Source of the DNA: Sphingomonas changbaiensis NBRC 104936
GTDB lineage: Bacteria > Pseudomonadota > Alphaproteobacteria > Sphingomonadales > Sphingomonadaceae
Assembly: GCF_000974765.1 (NCBI RefSeq)
Contig: NZ_BBWU01000021.1
Coordinates: forward strand, 62,001-126,000
DNA: 64,000 bases
Direction: 5' to 3'
Shown: piece after piece, positions 1 through 7,052 of the stretch
How the letters are laid out: every line of letters starts with the position of its first letter
Numbering within the stretch: the first letter of the stretch is position 1
Notes under the pieces: generated by a model
Told to the model about the DNA's origin: nothing
What the model saw: only the letters and a program-made list of their open reading frames with translations
The model's database searches: none
Position numbers and translations under genes: made by a program

Positions 1-1467
1 CAGCACCGGGGGCGTCGAGCGGAACGACCGATCGAGCGACAAGTCCTGAAGGCCCTTTCGCTTCTTTACGCCCGCCGCCTGACCCGCGAAGTAATCGCGT
101 GCCGCAGCGAAAAAGATCGGGTCAGTTCCTTGGAAGCCAAAGATCGCCTGCTTGTAATCGCCGACTGAAAAAATCGTGCGAATCTTCAAGCCATCGGCAC
201 CGTCCCCGGCGAAGAACTCGTCCGCGAGTGCTTTGATGATGCGCCATTGATTGACGTTGGTGTCCTGTGCCTCGTCGACCAGGATATGATCGGTCGCCTG
301 ATCGAGCTTGAAGCGGATCCACTCGCCCATGCCGGGCTCACCCAACAGCCGCACCGTCGCGCGGATCAGGTCGTCAAAGTCGACGACGCCAGCCGCTCGC
401 TTTGCTTCGGCATAGGCGCGGGCATAGGCGCGGCCCGCCTCCAGCGCGGCGGCGAACAGGTCGGCAAGCCGTGCGCGGACGCGGAGCTCGATCAGCTCCT
501 TGCAGCGGCCGTGCAGCCGCGACGCGAGCTCGGCATAGCCGCCGGTCTGCGGCGCCTGCCCCTTGCCGAACGAGCGCGGATCGCCCTTCGCCGTCGCCCA
601 GACGCTGTGCAGTTCTTCCAGCGCCAGCGCGCGGTCGCCGGGCGACAGACCGCGCCAGCGGCCGATGATCCCAGCGCGATCCAGCCCCTTGGCCGTGCCC
701 CAGTCGCGATTGTCGAACGCGACCTGTTCCAGGCTGGCGAGGTCGAACAGCGCGTCGCCGCACTGCTCGGCGATGTGCGCCTCGATGTCGTCGATCGGAA
801 TCTCGAGCGCGCGGCGGACGAACGGCGCGATCCCGGATGGCAATTGCTCCATTGCATCCGCGGCGCGGGCGCAGTCGCGAAGGAACATCTCCGCGCCTTC
901 TTCGCCCAGCCGCCGGCTCAGCGCCTGCAGGTCGGCGATCAGCCCGCGGCGCCCTTCGCGCTCCGCCTGGAGCACCAGGTCGGCGAGCACGCGCCGGGCC
1001 AGCGCCGCTTCCTCGCGTCCTTCCAGCGGCCGCATGCCGGGCGCGAGGCCGGCCTCCAGCGGAAACGACGCCAGCAGCGCCTGCGCGAAGCTGTGGATCG
1101 TCTGGATGCGCAGGCCGCCGCCGCGCGCGTCGAGCACTCGCGCGAACAGCCCGCGCGCCTGGGTCTGCGCGGCGGGTCCGAAATCCTCGCCCAGCGCTTT
1201 CAGCTCGGCTGCCAGTTCCGGCCCCGGCAGCCGCACCCAATGCGCCAGCCGCTCACTCAGCCGGTTCGCCATTTCCGCGGCGCCGGCCTTGGTGAAGGTC
1301 AGGCACAGGATCGACGACGGATCGGTGCCGGGGCGGAGCAGCAGCCGCAGCACCCGCGCGACCAGCACCTGCGTCTTGCCGGTCCCGGCCGACGCCGACA
1401 GCCACACCTGCGCGTGTGGGTCCGACGCAGCGAGTTGCTCATCCTTAAGCCGAGGAAGCGGCCGCAT
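1..1467 (-). CDS. addA: AddA helicase/nuclease subunit, N-terminal part (cut by window edge)
   Basis: This is the start of the large subunit of the AddAB (RecBCD-like) complex, which unwinds and resects double-strand DNA ends for RecA loading. The first 489 codons are present and the rest lies beyond base 1; the family is usually about 1100-1200 residues. Translation of the minus strand shows an early UvrD-type Walker A (SASAGTGKT, about residues 26-34), motif Ia (LTFTKAGAAEMANR) and motif II (LVDEAQDTN, near residue 400). The ATG overlaps the addB stop as TGATG, so translation is coupled to addB. The Shine-Dalgarno GGGAG, 8 bases upstream, lies inside the arm of an inverted-repeat element (see 1472-1682). 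The C-terminal nuclease domain is not visible. Confidence 0.93.
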   Translation of the reverse strand, partial: MRPLPRLKDEQLAASDPHAQVWLSASAGTGKTQVLVARVLRLLLRPGTDPSSILCLTFTKAGAAEMANRLSERLAHWVRLPGPELAAELKALGEDFGPAAQTQARGLFARVLDARGGGLRIQTIHSFAQALLASFPLEAGLAPGMRPLEGREEAALARRVLADLVLQAEREGRRGLIADLQALSRRLGEEGAEMFLRDCARAADAMEQLPSGIAPFVRRALEIPIDDIEAHIAEQCGDALFDLASLEQVAFDNRDWGTAKGLDRAGIIGRWRGLSPGDRALALEELHSVWATAKGDPRSFGKGQAPQTGGYAELASRLHGRCKELIELRVRARLADLFAAALEAGRAYARAYAEAKRAAGVVDFDDLIRATVRLLGEPGMGEWIRFKLDQATDHILVDEAQDTNVNQWRIIKALADEFFAGDGADGLKIRTIFSVGDYKQAIFGFQGTDPIFFAAARDYFAGQAAGVKKRKGLQDLSLDRSFRSTPPVL

Positions 1468-4400
1468 CAGCCCCTCTCCCCTTGCGGGAGAGGGAGGGGC
1501 CCGCTCGCCGCAGGCGAGTGGGAGGGAGAGGGACTGAGCTTTTCCACGCTCGCTGCGCTTCGCTCTGCCCCCAGCATCGGGCCGGAACTGCCCCCGGCAG
1601 TTCCTGGACCATGCGGGGCATGGTCCACCCGATTGCTCCCGCTCGGCTTCGCCGAGTCGCCCTCTCCCGCAAGGGGAGAGGGGCTAGCGTCCCGCCCATA
1701 CCATTCGTCCAGCCGCATCAGCTGGTCGTAATCCCCGTACGGGGCATGTTCCGGGTGCAGCTTGGCGGTGAACGGCTCCGCGCCGGTCAGCCAGCGTTCC
1801 ACCGCGCCCTGCAGGTTGCTCGCCGCACGCGCGACGAACTGGTCGGTGAAGATGCGGCCGCCCTTCCCCGCCGGATCGACCGGCGACACGATCTTGCCGA
1901 ACCCATCCTGCGTGTTGCGGGCGAGCGACCAATATTCGAACGCGCCCGCGGTGCCCGACACGCCGTCGAACGCGCCGCGTTCCGCCATCAATCCGATCAG
2001 CCCAAGCTGCTGGGCATAGCCGCTCGAGACTTGCTTCGGCGACGGCGCATTGCCGGTCTTGTAGTCGATGATGACAAGACTGCCGTCCGGGCGGCGGTCG
2101 ATGCGGTCGGCGATCCCTTTCAGGGTGACGCCGAACACGTCTAGCTCGCCCTGGCACTCGACCGCGAGCACTTTGTGCCCCTCGGCCTTGCGCTCCGCCA
2201 TTTCGGCCGCGATCCAGTCGATCGCCTCGATGAGCCGCGGCTCCCACAGCGCGCGCATCAGCGGGTGCGCGTCGGCGCCGGCCAGGAACGCCTCCGCGCG
2301 CGGGCGAAGCTTTGTCGGGTCGCAATCATCCTCTTCCGCCCATTGCTGGAGCACGAGGTGAACGGCCGTCCCGCGCCAGGCGGCGGTCGGGTCGGCATCG
2401 ACCATGTCGAGCGGGAACAGCCGCAGCATCGCCTTGGCGTAGAATGCGAAGGGATCGGCCTTGAGCCGGTCGAGATCGGTGACGGAGAGGCGCTTCGGCC
2501 GGTCCCCCACCGGCGGCGCGGGCGCCGGACGTGGTGATGGACGCGGTTCCTCCACGCCGTCGAGCGCCTGCGCCCAATGCTTGAGCCGCTCGGCGCGGGG
2601 CAGGCCGCCGGTCAGCGCTTCCAGCCGCAGCCAGAAGCGCGAGGCGACCGCCGGCCCGCGCGCATCGCGCCGGGCGCGCGTGATCAGCACCTGCGGCGCC
2701 CCGAGCGCACCGGCGAAACTGTGGGCGGCAAGGCCGATCCGCGTCTCCAGCCCCGGCAGGCCGAGTTCGGCGCGGATGCGGGGCGCCAGCCACGGATCGG
2801 GCGACGGCAGCGCCGGCCATGTGCCTTCGTTCAGGCCGGCCAGGATCGTCAGGTCCGCCTGCTGCAGCCGCGCCTCGATAAGCCCCCGGATGAAGATGCG
2901 CGGATGCCCACCCTGCGGCGGCCGCACCGCGACGCCGTTCATCAGCTCGGTCAGCATTGGACCGAGCGCATCGGTTTCGATCCGCCCCGGCCCCTCGGGC
3001 CCATATTCTTCAAGTCCGGTGAGCAACTCGGCAGCAGCACGCCCCGCCGGCTTGGCCCAGACCTCGTCGCCTGCGAGCCGCTCCGCCGTCTCGCGAACGG
3101 CCGCGAGCAGCGAGACCAGCGAGTTCTCGCCGGAGAACGCGTCCTCAAGGGGCCCGAGCCACGCCCGCGCGCGCTCGGTCGCAACCGTCTCCGGCAAATG
3201 CGCGAGCCCCGGCGCCGGCCTCGGCCCCCGCAATTCCCGGTCCAGCCGGCGCACCTGTTCCAGCCATTCCGCCCTGCCCTCACCCGCCTGCACGAGCGGA
3301 TGCTTTAGCAGGGCCAGCAGCGGCACCGGCGCGAACCGCTCGGCCGCTGCTTCGACGATCGCCAGCAGTAGCGTGCCCGGCGGCGTCACCGACAGCGGCA
3401 CGCCCGCCGAATCGTCGGCGTCGATCCCCCAGCGCTTCAGATGCGCCGATACGCGCTGCGCCAGTCCGCGATCCGGCGTCACCAGCGCCGCCGTGCGCCC
3501 GGGCGTCTCGAGTGCCCCGCGCAACGCCAGCGCGACCGCCTGCGCTTCATCGGCAGGCGTTGCGACCTCAAGCAACTCGACACCCGATCGATCGCGCTCC
3601 TTGCGCGGCAGATCAGTCCATTCCGTGGTGAAGCGCGCCGGGGCGAGCGCGTTGGAGATCAGCCGGCTTCGCCCGGCGCGCGCAGCATGGCCACCGCCCC
3701 ACCGCCAGCGCTCGACCTCGCCGCGCGAAACGCCCATCCGGTCGAGCAGCAGCTTCAGGTGATATTGCGGATGGGTTTCGACCGGTCGCTCGGCGATCCC
3801 CGTCTCCGGGTCGGGACGATGCGGCCCGAGCGTCGCCCATTGCACCTCCGGCATCGCGGTATCGAGCGCATCGAAAATGAGGCGGCCGTTCGGCATGAAG
3901 GCGATCGTCTTGAGCACCCCTGCCACGGCCGGAGCAGCCGTCGAGATACCGGCCGCAACGACGAACCCGGCCGGCGGCGCGGTACGCCAGCGCTTCGCGA
4001 CCCGCTGCAGCAGCCGATTGCGCCGCTCGGCCAGGTCGATCCGCCCGAGCCGCGCCAGCTCCTTCGGCCAGCGGTCGAGCACCAGTTCGAATAGCTGAAG
4101 CGACCGCGCCCAATGCTCGGTCAGTTCGCCGACATCGACCTCACGCAGTCGCTGCGGCGGGACGTCTTCGACATAGAGCTGGTCGAGGGTGCGCGCGAGT
4201 TCGGCGGCCAGCCGCATCGCTTCGCCGCCCCGCGCCCCGCCGCTCTCCTCGATCAGGCGGGCGAGGATCAGCTGGCGTTGAAGCGGATCGACGGCCGGCG
4301 GGATCGGCTCCTCGTCGATCGGATCGAGGAACGCGCCGATCCGTTCGTCCAGCTCCGGATCGCCGATCGGCACCAGCCGCGGCAGCAAAAGCCCGCCATC

Positions 4401-4574
4401 CGCTCGCCGCACGAAGGCGTCCTGAATCGCCCGTGCGGCACGATTGTTCGGCACCAGCACCAGCCCGCGCGCGAGCGTCAGCCGGTCCCGTCCCTCGCGC
4501 GCCATCAGCCCGGCCGCAAGCGCGTCGGCGAAGCTTCGATGCGGGGGGATGGTATAGACGGACGGACGGATCAC
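1467..4574 (-). CDS. addB: AddB, double-strand break repair subunit
   Basis: AddB is the partner of AddA. It carries a degenerate N-terminal helicase-like half and a C-terminal RecB-family nuclease. The protein is 1035 residues from a GTG start (GTG ATC CGT CCG). The N-terminus (RSFADALAAGLMA) and the block LVLVPNNRAARAIQDAFVRR match alphaproteobacterial AddB. The C-terminal nuclease region has the PD-(D/E)XK signature GSLVIIDYKTGNAPS preceded by GIADRIDR. The last 72 residues, after LDEWYGRD, are not family-like: they are translated from the inserted repeat at 1472-1682. The gene lies downstream of murU with about 180 bp between, and directly precedes addA (TGATG overlap). Confidence 0.95.
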   Translation of the reverse strand: MIRPSVYTIPPHRSFADALAAGLMAREGRDRLTLARGLVLVPNNRAARAIQDAFVRRADGGLLLPRLVPIGDPELDERIGAFLDPIDEEPIPPAVDPLQRQLILARLIEESGGARGGEAMRLAAELARTLDQLYVEDVPPQRLREVDVGELTEHWARSLQLFELVLDRWPKELARLGRIDLAERRNRLLQRVAKRWRTAPPAGFVVAAGISTAAPAVAGVLKTIAFMPNGRLIFDALDTAMPEVQWATLGPHRPDPETGIAERPVETHPQYHLKLLLDRMGVSRGEVERWRWGGGHAARAGRSRLISNALAPARFTTEWTDLPRKERDRSGVELLEVATPADEAQAVALALRGALETPGRTAALVTPDRGLAQRVSAHLKRWGIDADDSAGVPLSVTPPGTLLLAIVEAAAERFAPVPLLALLKHPLVQAGEGRAEWLEQVRRLDRELRGPRPAPGLAHLPETVATERARAWLGPLEDAFSGENSLVSLLAAVRETAERLAGDEVWAKPAGRAAAELLTGLEEYGPEGPGRIETDALGPMLTELMNGVAVRPPQGGHPRIFIRGLIEARLQQADLTILAGLNEGTWPALPSPDPWLAPRIRAELGLPGLETRIGLAAHSFAGALGAPQVLITRARRDARGPAVASRFWLRLEALTGGLPRAERLKHWAQALDGVEEPRPSPRPAPAPPVGDRPKRLSVTDLDRLKADPFAFYAKAMLRLFPLDMVDADPTAAWRGTAVHLVLQQWAEEDDCDPTKLRPRAEAFLAGADAHPLMRALWEPRLIEAIDWIAAEMAERKAEGHKVLAVECQGELDVFGVTLKGIADRIDRRPDGSLVIIDYKTGNAPSPKQVSSGYAQQLGLIGLMAERGAFDGVSGTAGAFEYWSLARNTQDGFGKIVSPVDPAGKGGRIFTDQFVARAASNLQGAVERWLTGAEPFTAKLHPEHAPYGDYDQLMRLDEWYGRDASPSPLAGEGDSAKPSGSNRVDHAPHGPGTAGGSSGPMLGAERSAASVEKLSPSPSHSPAASGPLPLPQGERG
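1472..1682. repeat. 211-bp element with perfect 23-bp terminal inverted repeats at the addB-addA junction
   Basis: Bases 1472-1494 and 1660-1682 are perfect 23-bp inverted repeats built around CCCTCTCCC...GGGAGAGGG. The inside contains smaller palindromes such as CGGCTTCGCCGAG. The whole element is read in the addB frame and encodes a low-complexity Pro/Ser/Gly tail (PLAGEG, PLPQGERG). The arm nearest addA supplies that gene's ribosome binding site. It resembles the non-autonomous REP-like palindromes common in alphaproteobacteria; no transposase is encoded inside. Confidence 0.85.
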
Positions 4575-4620
4575 AGTGCCAACCGTAGCTGCTCAAACGC
4601 CGGTGTCGAGCCGAACAAGT

Positions 4621-4748
4621 CCTCCCCTTAGAGGGGAGGTGGCGCGCGCAGCGCGACGGAGGGGTGTCAGCGCTTCAGAACAGGACTCCAACTGCGACAC
4701 CCCTCCACCACGCGCTGACGCGCGCGCTCCCCCTCCCCTTCCAGGGGA
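4621..4748. repeat. REP-like inverted repeat between murU and addB
   Basis: Two roughly 50-base arms face each other. The left begins CCTCCCCTTAGAGGGGAGG and runs to GGAGGGGTGTC; the right begins GACACCCCTCC and ends CCCTTCCAGGGGAGG. Each end is itself a small palindrome, so the transcript could fold into a long cruciform. It sits in the gap between two co-directional genes and encodes nothing recognisable. Confidence 0.75.
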
Positions 4749-4752
4749 GGAT

Positions 4753-5514
4753 TTATCCGCTGGCCAGGATCGCTTCCGTGCGCTTGACTGCCGGCGGCGT
4801 GCCGACGTCGAACCACAGGCCATTGTGCACCAGCCCGAATGCGCGGCCTTGGGCAATCGCGCGGTCCCAGAGGATATTCAGCGAGAACGGCTCCGCCTTG
4901 GCGCCTTCGAAAAGCCGCTTCGACACGATCTGGACCCCGGTGAACACGAAGGGCGCCACGCGGCCCGGCTTGCGGCGGCTGAGCCGGCCGGAGCCGTCCA
5001 TGTGGAAATCGCCGCGGCCGGTGTGGCAGTTGGCGCGCGCGAGCGGGACGAGCAGCAGCAGCGCGTCCATCTCCGCGTCGTTCCAGCGCGCCGCGAGCGC
5101 CCGAATCGAGTCGGCGGGACCATCGACCCACAGATTGTCGCTGTTGACGACCAGAAACGGGTCTTCGTCGATCAGCGGAAGTGCCTTGACCAGCCCGCCA
5201 CCGGTTTCGAGCAGCTGCTCACGCTCGTCGGATACAATGATCTCAATGCCTTGAACGCGCCGCTTCAGATGGGCTTCGAGCGCATCGGCCAGATAGTGGA
5301 CGTTGACGACAGCGCGCTTCACGCCCGCCGCCTTCAGGCGATCGAGCGCGTGGTCGAGCAGCGGCTTGCCGGCTACGGGCACCAGCGGCTTCGGGCGCGT
5401 CGCCGTCAACGGCCGCATGCGCTTCCCCAGCCCGGCCGCCAGCACCATCGCCGTATCGAGCGGCGGCGCCTTTGGTTGCGGGCGAAGCGCAAGCGGCTTC
5501 TTGTAGCGGCTCAT
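4753..5514 (-). CDS. murU: N-acetylmuramate alpha-1-phosphate uridylyltransferase MurU
   Basis: This nucleotidyltransferase is 253 residues long. The signature LAAGLGKRMRPLTATRPKPL (residues 26-45) is the NTP-binding loop of the sugar-1-phosphate nucleotidyltransferase family, followed by GKPLLDHALDRL and the metal-site Asp in VVNSDNLWVDGP. Known MurU enzymes convert MurNAc-1-phosphate plus UTP to UDP-MurNAc in the fosfomycin-bypass cell-wall recycling route. The assignment to MurU rather than another sugar rests on its coupling to the AmgK-like kinase: its ATG overlaps the amgK stop (ATGA). The family is certain; the exact sugar is inferred from context. Confidence 0.88.
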   Translation of the reverse strand: MSRYKKPLALRPQPKAPPLDTAMVLAAGLGKRMRPLTATRPKPLVPVAGKPLLDHALDRLKAAGVKRAVVNVHYLADALEAHLKRRVQGIEIIVSDEREQLLETGGGLVKALPLIDEDPFLVVNSDNLWVDGPADSIRALAARWNDAEMDALLLLVPLARANCHTGRGDFHMDGSGRLSRRKPGRVAPFVFTGVQIVSKRLFEGAKAEPFSLNILWDRAIAQGRAFGLVHNGLWFDVGTPPAVKRTEAILASG

Positions 5515-6482
5515 GCGATCGTCGCGCTTCCACGCTTGTCGGCAGGAATGTTGGCGTCGAACCAGGCCTTGACGGGCGCCAGCGCGGGCTGCGCCAGGTC
5601 GCGCTCCAGATAGTCCCAGACCCGCGGCAGGTAGGAAAGATAGCGCGGCTTCCCGTCACGCTTGTACAGGCGCGTGAAGATGCCGACGATCTTGGCGTTC
5701 CGCTGCGCGCCCAACAGCCAGTAGGCATCGCTGAACCCGTCAGCTGGCCGCGCCGTTTCCAGGTAGCGGTTCAGCATGTCGGCCTCGAGCGCTTCGGGCA
5801 CGTCGCGCCGCGCGTCCTGCAGCAACGACACGAGATCATAGGCGGGGTGGCCGGCCAGCGCGTCCTGGAAATCGAGCAGGCCCAGGCCGTCGGTCCCCTC
5901 CCGGCCGTCGATCAGCATGATGTTTTCGGCGTGATAATCGCGCAGCACCGTCACGGATCGGTCGTGGAGCAGCGGCGCCAGCGCTTCCCTCCAGGCCGCG
6001 CGATACCCGTCGGCATCCACATCAAGGCCAAGTGCGGGCGCGTACCATTCGGTCAGCAGGCCGGCCTCGCGCAGATATTCCTTCTCGTCATAGGGCGGCA
6101 GGTCGGCAGCGCGGTGCTTGTGCAGCTTTGCAAGCAGGTCGACCGCGTCCGAATAAATGCGCAGCTCTGCTTCCGGCGCGGCGTCGAGCACTTCGCGCAT
6201 CCGCGCATCGCCGAAATCCTCGAGCAGGACCAGGCCATGCTCCAGGTCCGCGGCGAGCGTGTGCGGCGCCGAGAAGCCGAGCGCGATCAGATGCTCGGCA
6301 ATCGTCAGGAACGGCCGCGGGTCCTCGTGCGGCGCGGGAGAATCCATCAGCACCGCATGCCGTCCGGGGGCTTCGACGCGGAAATAGCGACGGAACGAGG
6401 CATCGCCGGCCAGCGGCAGGATTTCGGCATCGTGCCAGCCGGCGCGCTTCAGGAATTCGGGCGCGGCGGCGGGCGGAGTCAT
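5511..6482 (-). CDS. amgK: Anomeric N-acetylmuramate/N-acetylglucosamine kinase AmgK (aminoglycoside-phosphotransferase fold)
   Basis: This 323-residue kinase-fold protein has the N-terminal GDASFRRYFRV loop, the catalytic-loop motif LRDYHAENIML (Asp/His/Asn) and the metal-binding LLDFQDALAGHPAYDL, all typical of the APH family members annotated AmgK. The enzyme phosphorylates MurNAc or GlcNAc at C1, feeding MurU directly downstream. I chose the ATG at 6482 because it overlaps the tsaE stop (ATGA); in-frame ATGs at 6494 and 6506 would add 4 or 8 residues. The gene lies between tsaE and murU in a minus-strand unit with 4-base overlaps on both sides. Confidence 0.88.
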   Translation of the reverse strand: MTPPAAAPEFLKRAGWHDAEILPLAGDASFRRYFRVEAPGRHAVLMDSPAPHEDPRPFLTIAEHLIALGFSAPHTLAADLEHGLVLLEDFGDARMREVLDAAPEAELRIYSDAVDLLAKLHKHRAADLPPYDEKEYLREAGLLTEWYAPALGLDVDADGYRAAWREALAPLLHDRSVTVLRDYHAENIMLIDGREGTDGLGLLDFQDALAGHPAYDLVSLLQDARRDVPEALEADMLNRYLETARPADGFSDAYWLLGAQRNAKIVGIFTRLYKRDGKPRYLSYLPRVWDYLERDLAQPALAPVKAWFDANIPADKRGSATIA

Positions 6483-6922
6483 CGGGGCGACCATCGCGCC
6501 TCCCATGACGGCGGCACGTCGGCTGTCAAGCGCCGCCCGCCTTCGGGCACGGCTTCGATCCGCAGCTTCAGGGCATCCCGCCACCAATCCGCGCCCAGCC
6601 GTTCGGGCCATTCGACCAGCAGCACGTGATCGGCGCTCAGCTCGTCCAGCCCTAGTTCCTCCGCCTCGCCCGCATCCTCGATCCGGTACAGGTCGACATG
6701 CGCGACCGGCAGCCGCGTTTCGGGCGGCGCATAGGTCTGGACGATCGCGAAGGTCGGGCTCGGCGCCTCGCCTTCGAGTCCGAGTGCCGCGAGCAGGCCG
6801 CGCGCGAGGGTCGTCTTGCCGGCGCCGAGATCGCCGGACAGGGTGACGACGTCGCCGAGGCGCACGAGCGCGGCAAGCCCGGCGCCGAATGCAAGCGTGG
6901 CGGCCTCGTCGGGCAGGTTCAT
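6479..6922 (-). CDS. tsaE: tRNA threonylcarbamoyladenosine biosynthesis ATPase TsaE
   Basis: A 147-residue P-loop protein. The Walker A GDLGAGKTTLARGLL is near residue 30, and the SPTFAIVQTY and HVDLYRIED blocks are diagnostic of TsaE, which powers the TsaBDE complex making the t6A37 modification of ANN-reading tRNAs. The start is the ATG at 6922, preceded by GGGGGAACAGAT. A longer reading frame upstream runs through a REP repeat and is not credible. It ends in a 4-base overlap with amgK and follows the DivL-type kinase by about 130 bp that hold the repeat. Confidence 0.95.
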   Translation of the reverse strand: MNLPDEAATLAFGAGLAALVRLGDVVTLSGDLGAGKTTLARGLLAALGLEGEAPSPTFAIVQTYAPPETRLPVAHVDLYRIEDAGEAEELGLDELSADHVLLVEWPERLGADWWRDALKLRIEAVPEGGRRLTADVPPSWEARWSPR

Positions 6923-6943
6923 ATCTGTTCCCCCGCTCGGCTC

Positions 6944-7020
6944 GGCCTGAGCTTGTCGAAGGCCTCCCTTCCCTTTGGAACAGCCAAGCCAAGAAGGGCG
7001 GGCTTCGACAAGCTCAGCCC
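6944..7020. repeat. REP-like inverted repeat between the divL-like gene and tsaE
   Basis: Bases 6944-6964 and 7000-7020 form an inverted pair with the core GAGCTTGTCGAAG / CTTCGACAAGCTC. Inner blocks CCTCCCTTC and GAAGGGCGGG extend the stem. The GGGCTTCGACAAGCTCAGCCC-type palindrome is a common dispersed intergenic repeat in Gram-negative bacteria. No coding content is credible here. Confidence 0.8.
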
Positions 7021-7052
7021 AAACCGGCATTCGGGTTTCAGACCCGCCACGA

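Noticed and set aside
247-1731. A 494-codon plus-strand frame over addA
   Set aside because: The minus-strand frame carries clear AddA helicase motifs; the plus frame is its shadow and ends in repeat sequence.
6923-7030. 36-codon upstream extension of tsaE
   Set aside because: The added residues are translated from the REP repeat; ATG 6922 has a proper ribosome site and starts the family's N-terminus.
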